DNA of 64,000 nt from Aeromicrobium massiliense JC14 (GCF_000312105.1 NZ_HE978637.1:62001-126000), one strand, 5' to 3'; counted from the stretch's first letter, positions 36,774 through 47,893 are shown. A program made the numbers and translations. Notes: a model not told the origin generated them from the sequence alone.

Positions 36774-38267
36774 ATGGCATTTTCGGGCTTGTTCCGCACC
36801 AAGGACATCGACGACGTCGTCGAGCAGAACTCCGACGACAACCCCATGTCGGAGTCCGAGGGACCCCGGCTCGCCCGTCGCCTGGGCACGTCCGACCTCA
36901 TCGGGTTCGGCATCGGCATCGTGATCGGCACCGGCATCTTCACGCTCACCGGCGTGCAGGCCAAGAACAACGCCGGCCCCGCGATCACCATCGCCTTCCT
37001 CGTGGCCGGCGTCGTCGCGATGCTGGCCGCGATCTGCTACGCCGAGCTCGCCGCCGCCGTCCCGACCGCGGGCAGCTCGTACACCTACGCGTACTCGACC
37101 ATCGGCGAGCTGGCCGCCTGGGTCATCGCCTGGGACCTGATCCTGGAGTTCGCGCTCGGCGCCGCGGTGGTCGCCCGCGGCTGGTCCGGCTACCTGCAGG
37201 ACGTCTTCGGGCTGCCTCAGGCGTTCTTCGGCGAGGAGGACTCCGTCGTCAACATCGGCGCGGTGTTCATCGTCGTCGTGCTCGGCGTCGTCGCCGCGGT
37301 CGGCATCCGCGAGTCCAAGTGGGTCACCAACGCGCTGGTCGTCATCAAGGTCGCCGTCTGCCTGTTCGTCATCGGCGTCGGCGCGTTCTTCGTCAAGGCC
37401 GCCAACTGGGACCCGGTCGTCCCCGAGTCGAAGCCGGCCGAGTCCGCCTCGGGCCTCAAGCAGCCGCTGTGGCAGTGGGCCACCGGTGCCGACGCCACGG
37501 CGTACGGCGTCACCGGCGTGCTCGTCGCCGCCGCCGTCGTCTTCTTCGCCTACAGCGGCTTCGAGGCCGTCGCCAACCTCGGCGAGGAGACCGAGAATCC
37601 CGAGAAGGACATGCCCCGCGGCCTGCTCGGCACGCTCGCCATCTGCACCCTGCTGTACGTCGGCGTCTGCATCGTCCTGACCGGCATGGTCAAGTACTCC
37701 GACCTCAGCGAGGGTGCCCCCATCTCGGACGCCTTCAAGCAGGTCGGCCTCGGCTGGGCCGGCATCCTCATCGGCATCGCCGCCGTCGCCGGCCTGACCT
37801 CGGTCATCCTGGTCGAGCTCGTCGCCATGGGTCGCATCGGCTACGCCCTGGCCCGCGACGGCCTGCTGCCGCGCTCGCTCGGCAAGCTCCACCCCACCTT
37901 CCACACCCCGGTGCGGCTGACCGTCATCATCGTCGTCGGCGTGGCCGCGCTGGCCGCGTTCGTGCCGATCCACACGCTCGCCGAGATGGTCTCCATCGGC
38001 ACGCTGTTCGCCTTCCTGGTCGTCTCGGTCGCCGTGCTGGTGCTGCGCCACACGAAGCCCGACCTCAAGCGTCCGTTCCGGACGCCGTGGGTCCCCGTCG
38101 TCCCGGTGCTGTCGGCGCTGGCCTGCGTCGCGCTCATGACCAACCTGGCGGTGGAGACCTGGCTGCGGTTCCTGGTCTGGCTCGTCGTCGGTCTGGCCAT
38201 CTACCTGTTCTACGGCCGTCACCACACCCGTCTGGCCAAGGAGGAGGCCGCGCGCGCCGACTCGTGA
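36774..38267 (+). CDS. APC-family amino acid permease (CAT-like)
   Basis: 497 residues with twelve predicted membrane helices and cytosolic N-terminal 40 residues. DLIGFGIGIVIGTGIFTLTG near 43 is the APC substrate-binding helix 1 (GxG), followed by AGSSYTYAYSTIGELAAW near 104. Helix pattern and FAYSGFEAVANLGEETENP near 258 match the cationic-amino-acid (CAT/YfnA) branch. Substrate not determinable. TACGTT lies 7 nt before ATG 36774, so a leaderless mRNA is likely; this also fixes the start far downstream of the open frame that extends into mfd. Confidence 0.92.
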   Translation: MAFSGLFRTKDIDDVVEQNSDDNPMSESEGPRLARRLGTSDLIGFGIGIVIGTGIFTLTGVQAKNNAGPAITIAFLVAGVVAMLAAICYAELAAAVPTAGSSYTYAYSTIGELAAWVIAWDLILEFALGAAVVARGWSGYLQDVFGLPQAFFGEEDSVVNIGAVFIVVVLGVVAAVGIRESKWVTNALVVIKVAVCLFVIGVGAFFVKAANWDPVVPESKPAESASGLKQPLWQWATGADATAYGVTGVLVAAAVVFFAYSGFEAVANLGEETENPEKDMPRGLLGTLAICTLLYVGVCIVLTGMVKYSDLSEGAPISDAFKQVGLGWAGILIGIAAVAGLTSVILVELVAMGRIGYALARDGLLPRSLGKLHPTFHTPVRLTVIIVVGVAALAAFVPIHTLAEMVSIGTLFAFLVVSVAVLVLRHTKPDLKRPFRTPWVPVVPVLSALACVALMTNLAVETWLRFLVWLVVGLAIYLFYGRHHTRLAKEEAARADS

Positions 38268-38280
38268 GTAGCATCGGCGC

Positions 38281-38871
38281 ATGGGGGTACGACGTGCCGC
38301 GCTCTTGGCGCCGGCTGCACTGGTCCTCGCTGCCTGCACCCAGGTCCATCCGGGTGCCGCGGCGGTCGTCGACGGTGAGCGGATCGGGTTCGACGACGTC
38401 GACTCGACGGCTCGCGCCTACTGCGAGCTGACCACGCTGCAGGGCGCGACGCCCGACCCGGTCACGCTGCGCCAGCAGGCGCTGGCCGACCGTGTCACGC
38501 TCGACGTGGCCCGCGACCTGGCCGAGCAGCGCGACGTGGTCGTGCCGCGCTCGGCCTGGATCGTCCCGGTGGCCGACCGCGAGGCGCTGGCCGAGGCGCT
38601 GCCGGATGCCGACACCGAGGCCGTGATCGAGGCGGCCGAGCTGAACGGACGCCTGTACGCCACCCTCGAGGCGCTCGGCGCCCCGGCCGGCTCGCCCGAG
38701 GTCGCCCGCGAGCAGGGCCGGGCGCTGGTGGACGAGGAGCTCGCGACCCGCGACGTCCAGGTCGACCCGCGGCTCGGGCTCGACGAGACGCTCCAGCTCG
38801 CCGGCCCGGCGGGCGCGCTGTCGGTGCAGGTCGGCGACGTCGACCGTCCGGCCGTCACCGGCTGCGAGTGA
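38281..38871 (+). CDS. SurA-N-like lipoprotein
   Basis: 196 residues. Lipoprotein signal with lipobox LVLAAC (Cys near residue 19), so membrane-anchored outside the cell. The rest resembles the SurA N-terminal chaperone region: AAAVVDGERIGFDDVDSTA, then a long helical segment; there is no rotamase domain. Similar genes precede mazG in other actinobacteria. TAGCAT (38269-38274) ends 6 nt before ATG. Confidence 0.8.
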   Translation: MGVRRAALLAPAALVLAACTQVHPGAAAVVDGERIGFDDVDSTARAYCELTTLQGATPDPVTLRQQALADRVTLDVARDLAEQRDVVVPRSAWIVPVADREALAEALPDADTEAVIEAAELNGRLYATLEALGAPAGSPEVAREQGRALVDEELATRDVQVDPRLGLDETLQLAGPAGALSVQVGDVDRPAVTGCE

Positions 38872-38875
38872 CGCC

Positions 38876-39687
38876 GTGCCCGTCCTGCAGCTGAGCCCCC
38901 GTGTGCCGCCCGGCCTGCTGACCGCCGAGGCGTGGGACGTCCTGCGCACCGCCCGGGAGGTGCTGACCGACGACCTCGCCGTCCCGCACGTGGCAGCGGT
39001 GCGCCAGTCCGGCGTCCGCGTGCGGCAGGTCGCCCACCGGCCGGTCCACCTCGACCACGACGTCGTATGGCTGACCACCGACCCGGTCGACGCCGACGAC
39101 CTGCTGGTCGGCTCCTACGACGTCCCGGGCGCCCACGTGCTCGACCTCGTGCACGTCATGGACCGGCTGCGCCGCGAGTGCCCCTGGACGCAGCAGCAGA
39201 CCCACGAGGGCCTGGCGCGCTACCTGCTCGAGGAGACGTACGAGACCCTCGAGACGATCGAGGACGGCGACCGCGACCACCTGCGCGAGGAGCTCGGCGA
39301 CCTGCTCATGCAGGTGGTGTTCCACGCCCGCATCGCCGCCGAGTCGGCCGGGTGGGACCTCGACGACGTCGCCGACGGCATCACCACGAAGCTGGTCAGC
39401 CGCAACCCGCACGTCTTCGGCGACGCGCAGGTGAGCACCGTCGAGGAGATCGACGCCAACTGGGAGGCGATCAAGGCCGCGCAGAAGCAGCGCACCCGGC
39501 CCGACGAGGGCGTCCCGCGTGCGCTGCCGGCCCTGGCCTACGCCGACACCGTGCTCGGCCGGCTCGGCGACCCGGACGTCGAGGGGGATGACCTGGGGTC
39601 ACGCCTGCTGGCGCTGGTCGCCGAGGCGCGGACGTCCGGCGTGGACCCCGAGGGCCTGCTCCGCGCCCGCGTCCGGTCGCTGCTGGC

Positions 39688-39691
<4 letters not shown>
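38876..39691 (+). CDS. mazG: Nucleoside triphosphate pyrophosphohydrolase MazG
   Basis: 271 residues; hydrolyses (d)NTPs to monophosphates and PPi, cleansing aberrant nucleotides. N-terminal about 90 residues are a degenerate region common in actinobacterial MazG. The MazG core is clear: RRECPWTQQQTHEGLARYLL, EETYETLETIE, and EELGDLLMQVVFHARIA with the EExxE/EExxD metal residues. GTG start 4 bp after the lipoprotein stop, so cotranscribed. Its stop shares CTAG with the convergent gene. Confidence 0.93.
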
Positions 39692-41713
<2,022 letters not shown>

Positions 41714-41723
41714 GGTGAGTCCG

Positions 41724-42293
41724 GTGGCCCCGTCGTCGAACCGTGGACCCGGTCGCGGCCCCTCGCGGAGCCGTCGGCCGGCCCGGTCGCGCACGGGGCC
41801 GTCGGCCGCACCGACCACCGCGGGGGAGCCGGCCCTCGCGCCGGCGCGCCCGGCCCGCTTCACGACCCGGGCGATCATCCTGCTCGCGGTCGTGCTGCTG
41901 CTCGTCGCCTCGTACGTCACGAGCCTGAACGCCTGGTGGCAGCAGCGCCAGGAGATCCAGTCGACCAAGGCGCAGATCGCCACGACGAAGGCCGACATCG
42001 CCCGGCTCGAGGACGACGAGGCCCGCTGGGAGGACCCGGCGTACGTCGAGCAGCAGGCCCGCGCCCGCTTCGGCTGGGTCATGCCCGGCGAGGTCGGCTA
42101 CCGGGTCATCGGCGCCGACGGCGAGGTGCAGGGCGAGGTCGCCGAGCTCGACGAGGCGCCCGACGAGACGCCCGACAGCTGGCAGGCCCGGCTCTGGGCG
42201 TCGGTCGAGCAGGCCGACGAGCCCCCGCAGGACGTGAAGCAGGACGCCCCCGTTCCCCCCGACCCCGACAAGGTGCTGAAGAAGAAGTCGTGA
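41724..42293 (+). CDS. FtsB/DivIC-family septum formation protein
   Basis: 189 residues. A basic, Pro/Arg-rich cytoplasmic N-terminus (about 1-46), one membrane helix (about 47-66, AIILLAVVLLLVASYVTSL), a coiled coil (QQRQEIQSTKAQIATTKADI) and the DivIC tail ARARFGWVMPGEVGYRVIG. FtsB links FtsL and FtsQ in the divisome. GTG 41724 is chosen because GAGGTG at 41713-41718 is a fitting Shine-Dalgarno; GTG 41715 is also in frame. Overlaps DUF501 by GTGA. Confidence 0.9.
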   Translation: MAPSSNRGPGRGPSRSRRPARSRTGPSAAPTTAGEPALAPARPARFTTRAIILLAVVLLLVASYVTSLNAWWQQRQEIQSTKAQIATTKADIARLEDDEARWEDPAYVEQQARARFGWVMPGEVGYRVIGADGEVQGEVAELDEAPDETPDSWQARLWASVEQADEPPQDVKQDAPVPPDPDKVLKKKS

Positions 42294-42799
42294 CCACCAT
42301 CGACCCCGCCGACATCGAGGCCATCGAGGGCCAGCTCGGACGCGTGCCGCGCGGCATCGTCGAGATCGCGTCGCGCTGCCCCTCGGGCCACCCGAACGTG
42401 GTCAAGACCGAGCCGCGACTGCCCGACGGCACCCCGTTCCCCACGCTGTACTACGTCACGTGCGACCGGCTCGCCGGCGAGATCGGCACCCTCGAGGCGT
42501 CCGGGCTCATGCGTGAGATGAGCGAGCGGCTCACCCACGACACCGACCTCGCGGCCGCGTACGCCGCCGCGCACACGTCCTACCTGGCCGAGCGCGAGGC
42601 GCTGGGCCACGTGCCGGAGATCAAGGACGTCTCCGCCGGCGGCATGCCCACGCGGGTCAAGTGCCTGCACGTGCTCGTCGGGCACAGCCTGGCCGTCGGT
42701 CCCGGCGTGAACCCGCTGGGCGACGAGACCCTCGCCCTGCTGGGCGACTGGTGGGCCGGGACGCCCTGCGGCCCGCAGCAGCAGGACCCCCAGGAGTAG
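42290..42799 (+). CDS. DUF501 protein
   Basis: 169 residues, DUF501 family of unknown function, conserved in actinobacteria between the ftsB-like and ppx genes. Recognisable block: ASRCPSGHPNVVKTEPRLPD near 25, PTLYYVTCDRLAGEIGTLEA, then GMPTRVKCLHVLVGHSLAVG near 118; the three cysteines are conserved positions in the family and may bind metal. GTG start overlaps the upstream stop. Confidence 0.9.
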   Translation: MTTIDPADIEAIEGQLGRVPRGIVEIASRCPSGHPNVVKTEPRLPDGTPFPTLYYVTCDRLAGEIGTLEASGLMREMSERLTHDTDLAAAYAAAHTSYLAEREALGHVPEIKDVSAGGMPTRVKCLHVLVGHSLAVGPGVNPLGDETLALLGDWWAGTPCGPQQQDPQE

Positions 42800-42868
42800 C
42801 CGAGTCGCGGTCGCCCCCGGCCGGCCCCAGGATGGGCGCGGACCAATCACGTCGATCCGGGGGGATCC

Positions 42869-44179
42869 ATGACCAGGGCCGAGCCCGAGTCCACGCGCAC
42901 CGAGCGCAAGGACCGCACGCACTACCTGTACATCGCCGTCATCGTCGCGGTCGTGGCCGGCGTGACCCTGGGCTTCGTCGCCCCTGAGTTCGCCCAGGAG
43001 CTCAAGCCGCTGGGCGACCTGTTCGTCGCGCTGATCAAGATGATGATCGCGCCGGTCATCTTCTGCACGATCGTGCTGGGCGTCGGCTCGGTGGCCAGCG
43101 CCGCGCAGGTCGGCAAGGTCGGCGGCCTCGCCCTGGCCTACTTCGTCACGATGTCGACGTTCGCGCTCGCCATCGGCCTGGTGGTGGGCAACCTGCTCGA
43201 CCCGGGCGAGGGGCTGCAGCTCAGCGACGAGCTCGCCGCGACCGGCTCCGAGCAGGTCGCCGAGGAGGAGACGACCTGGGAGTTCCTGCTCGGCATCGTC
43301 CCGGACACCCTGGTGTCGGCGCTGACCTCCGGCGAGGTGCTGCAGACCCTGCTCGTGGCGCTGCTGGTCGGCTTCGCCCTGCAGGCGATGGGCGAGACGG
43401 GCGAGCCGGTGCTCACTGCGATCGGCTACATCCAGAAGGTCGTCTTCCGGGTGCTGGCGATGATCATGTGGCTGGCGCCGATCGGCGCGTTCGGTGCCAT
43501 GGCGGCCGTCGTGGGTGCCACCGGCGTGGACGCGCTCAAGAGCCTCGCGACGGTGATGATCGGCTTCTACGTCACGTGCGTGCTGTTCGTCTTCGGCGTC
43601 CTCGGCACGCTGCTGTACGTCGTGACGCGGGTGAACATCTTCAAGCTGTTCAAGTACCTGGGCCGGGAGTTCCTGCTCATCCTGTCGACGTCGTCCTCGG
43701 AGTCGGCGCTGCCCCGGGTGATCGCCAAGATGGAGCATGCGGGCGTGGACCGGACGACCGTCGGCATCGTGGTGCCGACCGGCTACTCGTTCAACCTCGA
43801 CGGCACGGCGATCTACCTGACGATGGCGTCGATCTTCGTCGCGGACGCTCTGGGCAAGCCGCTGTCGCTGGGCGAGCAGATCTCGCTGCTGGTGTTCATG
43901 ATCATCGCGTCGAAGGGGGCCGCGGGCGTCACGGGCGCCGGCCTGGCGACGCTCGCCGGCGGCCTCAACTCGCACCGCCCCGAGCTGGTGGAGGGCGTCG
44001 GCCTCATCGTCGGCATCGACCGCTTCATGTCTGAGGCGCGGGCGCTGACGAACTTCGCCGGCAACTCGGTGGCCACGGTGCTGGTCGGCCACTGGACCGG
44101 CACGGTCGACCGCGAGCGGCTCGACGCGGTGCTCGACGGGCAGCGTCCCTTCGACGAGAGCCGCATGCTCGACGACTGA
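42869..44179 (+). CDS. Dicarboxylate/amino acid:cation symporter (DAACS family)
   Basis: 436 residues with about eight membrane helices and two re-entrant loops. Family motifs: STSSSESALPRVIAKME near 272 (serine-rich re-entrant loop) and PTGYSFNLDGTAIYLTMAS near 303 (Na+/substrate binding). Imports glutamate, aspartate or C4-dicarboxylates with Na+ or H+. It lies between DUF501 and ppx, which are adjacent in other actinobacteria, so it appears inserted into that run. ATG has a GGGGGGA Shine-Dalgarno. Confidence 0.92.
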   Translation: MTRAEPESTRTERKDRTHYLYIAVIVAVVAGVTLGFVAPEFAQELKPLGDLFVALIKMMIAPVIFCTIVLGVGSVASAAQVGKVGGLALAYFVTMSTFALAIGLVVGNLLDPGEGLQLSDELAATGSEQVAEEETTWEFLLGIVPDTLVSALTSGEVLQTLLVALLVGFALQAMGETGEPVLTAIGYIQKVVFRVLAMIMWLAPIGAFGAMAAVVGATGVDALKSLATVMIGFYVTCVLFVFGVLGTLLYVVTRVNIFKLFKYLGREFLLILSTSSSESALPRVIAKMEHAGVDRTTVGIVVPTGYSFNLDGTAIYLTMASIFVADALGKPLSLGEQISLLVFMIIASKGAAGVTGAGLATLAGGLNSHRPELVEGVGLIVGIDRFMSEARALTNFAGNSVATVLVGHWTGTVDRERLDAVLDGQRPFDESRMLDD

Positions 44180-44218
44180 CGACGGGCGGCCCCGGCGTGC
44201 TTCGCTAGGCTCGCCCTC

Positions 44219-45160
44219 ATGCTCGATGCCCAGCGCGTCGCCGCGATCGACTGCGGCACGAACTCGATCCGTCTGCTCGTGGCGGACGTCGGCATCGACG
44301 GCAGCAAGACCGACCTCGCCCGCGAGATGCGCATCGTCCGCCTCGGCCAGGACGTCGACCGCACCGGCGTGCTGGCCGAGGAGGCGATCGAGCGCACGCT
44401 GGGCGCCCTGCGCGAGTACGCCGACGTCATCGCCGAGCACGACGTCGACAAGGTGCGCTTCTGCGCGACGTCCGCGACCCGGGACGCGGCCAACTCCGCG
44501 GAGTTCGGCCAGAGGGTGGAGCGGGTCATCGGCGTGCGTCCGGAGGTCATCAGCGGCACGAGCGAGTCCCGGTTCTCCTACGTGGGGGCCACGTGGGGGC
44601 TGCCGCCGGGCTCGCGCGCGGTGCTCGACATCGGCGGCGGGTCGACCGAGCTCGTCCTGGGCGACAAGCCGCTCGGTCCGGACGTGGGGGAGTCCTACGA
44701 CATCGGCTCGGTGCGGATGACCGAGCGGTTCCTGCACGCCGACCCGCCGACCCTGGCCGAGATCGGCACCTGCCTGGACGCGTGCGACCGGCTGATCGGC
44801 CGCGAGCTGGAGAAGTACCCGCCGGTCTCGACGCTCATCGGCGTCGCCGGCACGATCACGACCGTCGCGGCCCACGCGCTGGAGTTGCCCCGCTACGACA
44901 GCGAGGCGCTCCACGGAGCCCGCATCCCGGTCGACGAGATGACCAGTGCGTGCCTGGCGCTCGCGTCGATGTCGGTGGCCGAGCGGCGCGACCTGCCGTT
45001 CATGCACCCCGGTCGCGCGGACGTCATCGGCGGCGGTGCGCTCGTGCTGGACTCGGTGCTGTCGCACCTGCCGCTGCAGACCGACGAGATCGTCATCAGC
45101 GAGCACGACATCCTCGACGGCATCGCGCTGTCGTTCGTCCTGCCCCTGGACCAGCCGTGA
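44219..45160 (+). CDS. Ppx/GppA family exopolyphosphatase
   Basis: 313 residues; releases phosphate from polyphosphate and/or pppGpp 5'-phosphate. ASKHA-fold motifs: AAIDCGTNSIRLLVADV at residue 8, RFCATSATRDAAN near 80, LDIGGGSTELVLG near 137, and GVAGTITTVAAHAL near 208. The short form lacks the C-terminal HD domain, like actinobacterial Ppx2. TAGGCT lies 7 nt before ATG. The next gene starts within its stop (GTGA). Confidence 0.93.
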   Translation: MLDAQRVAAIDCGTNSIRLLVADVGIDGSKTDLAREMRIVRLGQDVDRTGVLAEEAIERTLGALREYADVIAEHDVDKVRFCATSATRDAANSAEFGQRVERVIGVRPEVISGTSESRFSYVGATWGLPPGSRAVLDIGGGSTELVLGDKPLGPDVGESYDIGSVRMTERFLHADPPTLAEIGTCLDACDRLIGRELEKYPPVSTLIGVAGTITTVAAHALELPRYDSEALHGARIPVDEMTSACLALASMSVAERRDLPFMHPGRADVIGGGALVLDSVLSHLPLQTDEIVISEHDILDGIALSFVLPLDQP

Positions 45161-45741
45161 TCGGACGTCGTCGGCCGACCCACCGCGTCCACCTGCCCGC
45201 GCGGGTTCTGCCCATGCATCGCGGCGACTGGTACGAGGACCCGCTCGTGCACGAGCTGGCCGCCGAGGGCGTGAGCCTCACCGTCACGGGCAGCCGGACG
45301 TTGATCGACGACGACGCTCGGGTCGAGGGCACGGAGCTCTACGTGCGCACGAAGGACGAGCGGTTCGTGGCGGCGGCCGTCGACCTGCTCGAGCGACAGG
45401 CAGCCCCGGTCGGCTCCTACGTCGAGGACCTCCGTACCAGGCAGCGGACACCGTTCGGACGGTGCGCCGTGATCGTCGCCCGGCTGCACGCGGCGGTGCC
45501 CGTGGACGCCGTGTTCGACCGGGCCGACGGGAACGCCGTGCTGATGGCGGTCATCGAGGCCATGCGCGACGAGCTCGCCGCCACCCGCGCCGGTGTCGTC
45601 CCCTCCTGGCACGTCCTGCCCGAGACCACCGACGTCGTCCTGCACGGGGCCGACGCCGACGCGCTGGTCGCGTTCGTGGAGTCCGAGCCCTGGTTCGCCG
45701 AGCTGACCGACGAGGTCGAGCTCGTCCGGGTGACGCCGTGA
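45157..45741 (+). CDS. Hypothetical protein between ppx and a sigma factor
   Basis: 194 residues, no membrane segment or signal. It appears alpha/beta with VLPMHRGDWYEDPLVHELAAEG near 17 and a C-terminal VLPETTDVVLHGADADALVAFV. I do not recognise the family. Translationally coupled on both sides (GTGA at 45157-45160 and at 45738-45741), so expressed with ppx and the sigma factor. A role linked to polyphosphate or stress is only a contextual guess. Confidence 0.7.
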   Translation: MIGRRRPTHRVHLPARVLPMHRGDWYEDPLVHELAAEGVSLTVTGSRTLIDDDARVEGTELYVRTKDERFVAAAVDLLERQAAPVGSYVEDLRTRQRTPFGRCAVIVARLHAAVPVDAVFDRADGNAVLMAVIEAMRDELAATRAGVVPSWHVLPETTDVVLHGADADALVAFVESEPWFAELTDEVELVRVTP

Positions 45742-46610
45742 GCGACCCGGCGGCGGACGCCGAGGCGTTCGAGGCCGAGCGCCCGCGCCTCGTGCGCCTG
45801 GCCGCCCGCATGCTCGACGACCGGGTCGAGGCCGAGGACGTCGTCCAGCAGGCGTGGCTGCGGCTGCACGGCACCGACCGGAGGATCGACAGCCTGCCGG
45901 CCTGGCTCACGACCGTCACGACCCGGCTGTGCCTGGACCGGCTGCGCGCCAAGGTGCCCGTGCCCGAGGAGCCGGTCGACGCCGCGGACCCCTACGACGA
46001 CCCGGTCGAGGACGCCGTGCTGGCCGACTCGGTGGGGGAGGCGCTGTCGGTCGTCCTGGACCGGTTGTCGCCGAACGAGCGGGTCGCCTTCGTGCTGCAC
46101 GACAGCTTCGGCCACGACTTCGCCGCCGTCGCGGCCGTCCTCGACACGTCCCCGGCCGCGGCACGCAAGCTCGCGTCGCGCGCCCGGGCGAAGCTGGCCG
46201 GGCCCGCGCCGGCGGCCGTCCCGCCGCGGTGGGAGGTCGTGGACGCCTTCCTGTCGGCCGCCAAGGGCGGTCACCTCGACCGGCTCGTCGCGCTGCTCGC
46301 GCCCGACGTCGTGGTGGGCGCCGACGCGGCCGCCGCCGCGCTCGGCACGCCGACCAGCATCGTCGGGCGCGAGCAGGTGTCGGCGTTCTTCGACGGCTCC
46401 GCGCACGCCGCGCTGCCCGTCTTCGCCGGGGACCGGGCCGCCGCGGCGTGGATGGACCGGGGCCGGGCGCGGGTGGTCTTCGACTTCGACATCTCCGACG
46501 GCGTCGTCACCCGGATCGAGTTCCGGGCCGAGCCGTCGCTGCTGGCCACCGTGCGGCCCCGCCGCGACGGCGGGCCGGGCGGGCGCGACGCCCCACGCGC
46601 ACCCGCCTGA
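45738..46610 (+). CDS. ECF41-like RNA polymerase sigma factor with SnoaL-type C-terminal domain
   Basis: 290 residues. Sigma region 2 (RLVRLAARMLDDRVEAEDVVQQAWLRL, about 16-42) and region 4 (ERVAFVLHDSFGHDFAAVAAVL then ARKLASRARAKL, about 115-155) are followed by a SnoaL/NTF2-like domain, as in SigJ/ECF41, where this domain controls activity in cis. Usual ECF41 motifs look degraded: PVPEEPV for WLPEP, APDVVVGADAAA for the DGGG motif, and AEPSLL near the NPDKL position. No carboxymuconolactone-decarboxylase-like partner gene is adjacent. Confidence 0.85.
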   Translation: MSDPAADAEAFEAERPRLVRLAARMLDDRVEAEDVVQQAWLRLHGTDRRIDSLPAWLTTVTTRLCLDRLRAKVPVPEEPVDAADPYDDPVEDAVLADSVGEALSVVLDRLSPNERVAFVLHDSFGHDFAAVAAVLDTSPAAARKLASRARAKLAGPAPAAVPPRWEVVDAFLSAAKGGHLDRLVALLAPDVVVGADAAAAALGTPTSIVGREQVSAFFDGSAHAALPVFAGDRAAAAWMDRGRARVVFDFDISDGVVTRIEFRAEPSLLATVRPRRDGGPGGRDAPRAPA

Positions 46611-46616
46611 CGGCGC

Positions 46617-46853
46617 TCAGCCCTCCGGCAGCTCGGCGAACGCCTTCTTCATGTCGCGGTACCAGCCGAGCGACTTCTTCGGGTGGCGCCAGCGGCCCTT
46701 CATGTCCTCGCGGGCGGGCTCGTGCGCGGCGTCGCCGGCTTTGACCGCCTGGCGCAGGTGCTTGTCTTGGGCGTTGATGACGTCGTCCGCGGTCTCGCCG
46801 GTGTGCGCGAGGTCGCAGGGGCCGCCGAGCTGGCGGCAGGTCATGGTCTTCAT
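46617..46853 (-). CDS. Small DUF1059-like protein
   Basis: 78 residues. MKTMTCRQLGGPCDLAHTGET resembles the DUF1059 N-terminus with its two cysteines, followed by DVINAQDKHLRQAVKAGD and a basic region WRHPKKSLGWYRDMKKAF. Function unknown; the Cys pair may bind metal. Good Shine-Dalgarno (GAGGAGA) on the minus strand. Convergent with the sigma factor (6 bp apart). Confidence 0.75.
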   Translation of the reverse strand: MKTMTCRQLGGPCDLAHTGETADDVINAQDKHLRQAVKAGDAAHEPAREDMKGRWRHPKKSLGWYRDMKKAFAELPEG

Positions 46854-46958
46854 GGTGTCTCCTCGGTCGGTGCGGTCAGGCGGGCGCCTGCTCCTACCCT
46901 CATGACGCACGAGGGGCACGCGATGTGACATCGCCCGGGCACGGGCATGATCGGGGTC

Positions 46959-47885
46959 ATGAGCGAGCCGACGACCGACCTGCGCGTGAGCGTCCCCGAG
47001 GAGACCTGGCTGGAGTCGCTGGCCGACGAGCCCGACACCGAGCTGGTGGTCTGGGACCCGCGCGAGGCCGACCAGCCCGACGGCCACCTCGACCTCGTCG
47101 TGTGGCCGTACGACCTCGGCGGCGGGAACGCGTTCACCCGGCTGGACGTCTCGCGCATCGGGCTCGTCCAGCTGCAGTCGCTCGGCTACGACGGTGTCGC
47201 GGACGCGATCGGCGAGGGTGGCCGGGTCGCCAACGCGGTCGGCGTCCACGAGGAGTCGACGGCCGAGCTGGCCGTCGCGCTGACCCTCGCGGCCCTGCGC
47301 GACCTGCCGTCCCACGTGCGCCAGCAGGAGCACGGCGAGTGGCGCAAGGCGTTCACGTCGAGCCTCATCGATCGGCGCGTCATGCTGCTGGGGCACGGGG
47401 GCATCGGCACCCAGGTGGCGGCGCGGCTGGACGGCTTCGGCTGCGAGCTCGTGCGTGTCGCCTCGCGGGCCCGCGACGAGGACGGCGTGTACGTCCACGG
47501 CACCGACGAGCTCGACGCGCTGCTGCCGACGGTGGACGTCGTCGTGGCGGCGGTGCCGTACTCCGCGGCGACGCACCACCTGGTCGACGCGCGCTTCCTG
47601 GCCGCCCTGCCGGACGGGGCGCTCGTGGTCAACGTCGCCCGTGGCAAGGTCGCCGACACCGACGCGATCCTGGCCGAGGCCGGACGCCTGCGGTTCGCCT
47701 CGGACGTGTGGGACCCGGAGCCGCTGCCGGCCGGCCATCCGCTGTGGTCGGCGCCCGGCGTGCTGGTGAGCCCGCACGTCGGCGGCATGACGTCGGCCAT
47801 GCGCCCTCGGATCGTGCGGGTCGTCCGGGGCCAGCTCGCGCGGCTGCGGGCGGGGGACGAGCCGGCGGACGTCGTCGTCGGCTGA
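46959..47885 (+). CDS. D-2-hydroxyacid dehydrogenase family protein
   Basis: 308 residues, NAD(P)-binding Rossmann dehydrogenase. The nucleotide loop is VMLLGHGGIGTQVAARL near 140; catalytic Arg in NVARGKVADTDAIL near 223, Glu in DVWDPEPLPAGHPLW near 248 and His in VSPHVGGMTSAM near 270 form the family triad. Substrate unknown (phosphoglycerate-dehydrogenase-like or glyoxylate/hydroxypyruvate reductase-like). ATG 46947 is also in frame, but CATGAT (46946-46951) 7 nt before ATG 46959 overlaps it, favouring the downstream start. Confidence 0.88.
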   Translation: MSEPTTDLRVSVPEETWLESLADEPDTELVVWDPREADQPDGHLDLVVWPYDLGGGNAFTRLDVSRIGLVQLQSLGYDGVADAIGEGGRVANAVGVHEESTAELAVALTLAALRDLPSHVRQQEHGEWRKAFTSSLIDRRVMLLGHGGIGTQVAARLDGFGCELVRVASRARDEDGVYVHGTDELDALLPTVDVVVAAVPYSAATHHLVDARFLAALPDGALVVNVARGKVADTDAILAEAGRLRFASDVWDPEPLPAGHPLWSAPGVLVSPHVGGMTSAMRPRIVRVVRGQLARLRAGDEPADVVVG

Positions 47886-47893
47886 TCATTGAC

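Noticed and set aside
42098-45106. A 1002-codon antisense frame across the symporter and ppx genes
   Set aside because: Spans several real plus-strand genes, with no domains and biased composition; a GC shadow.
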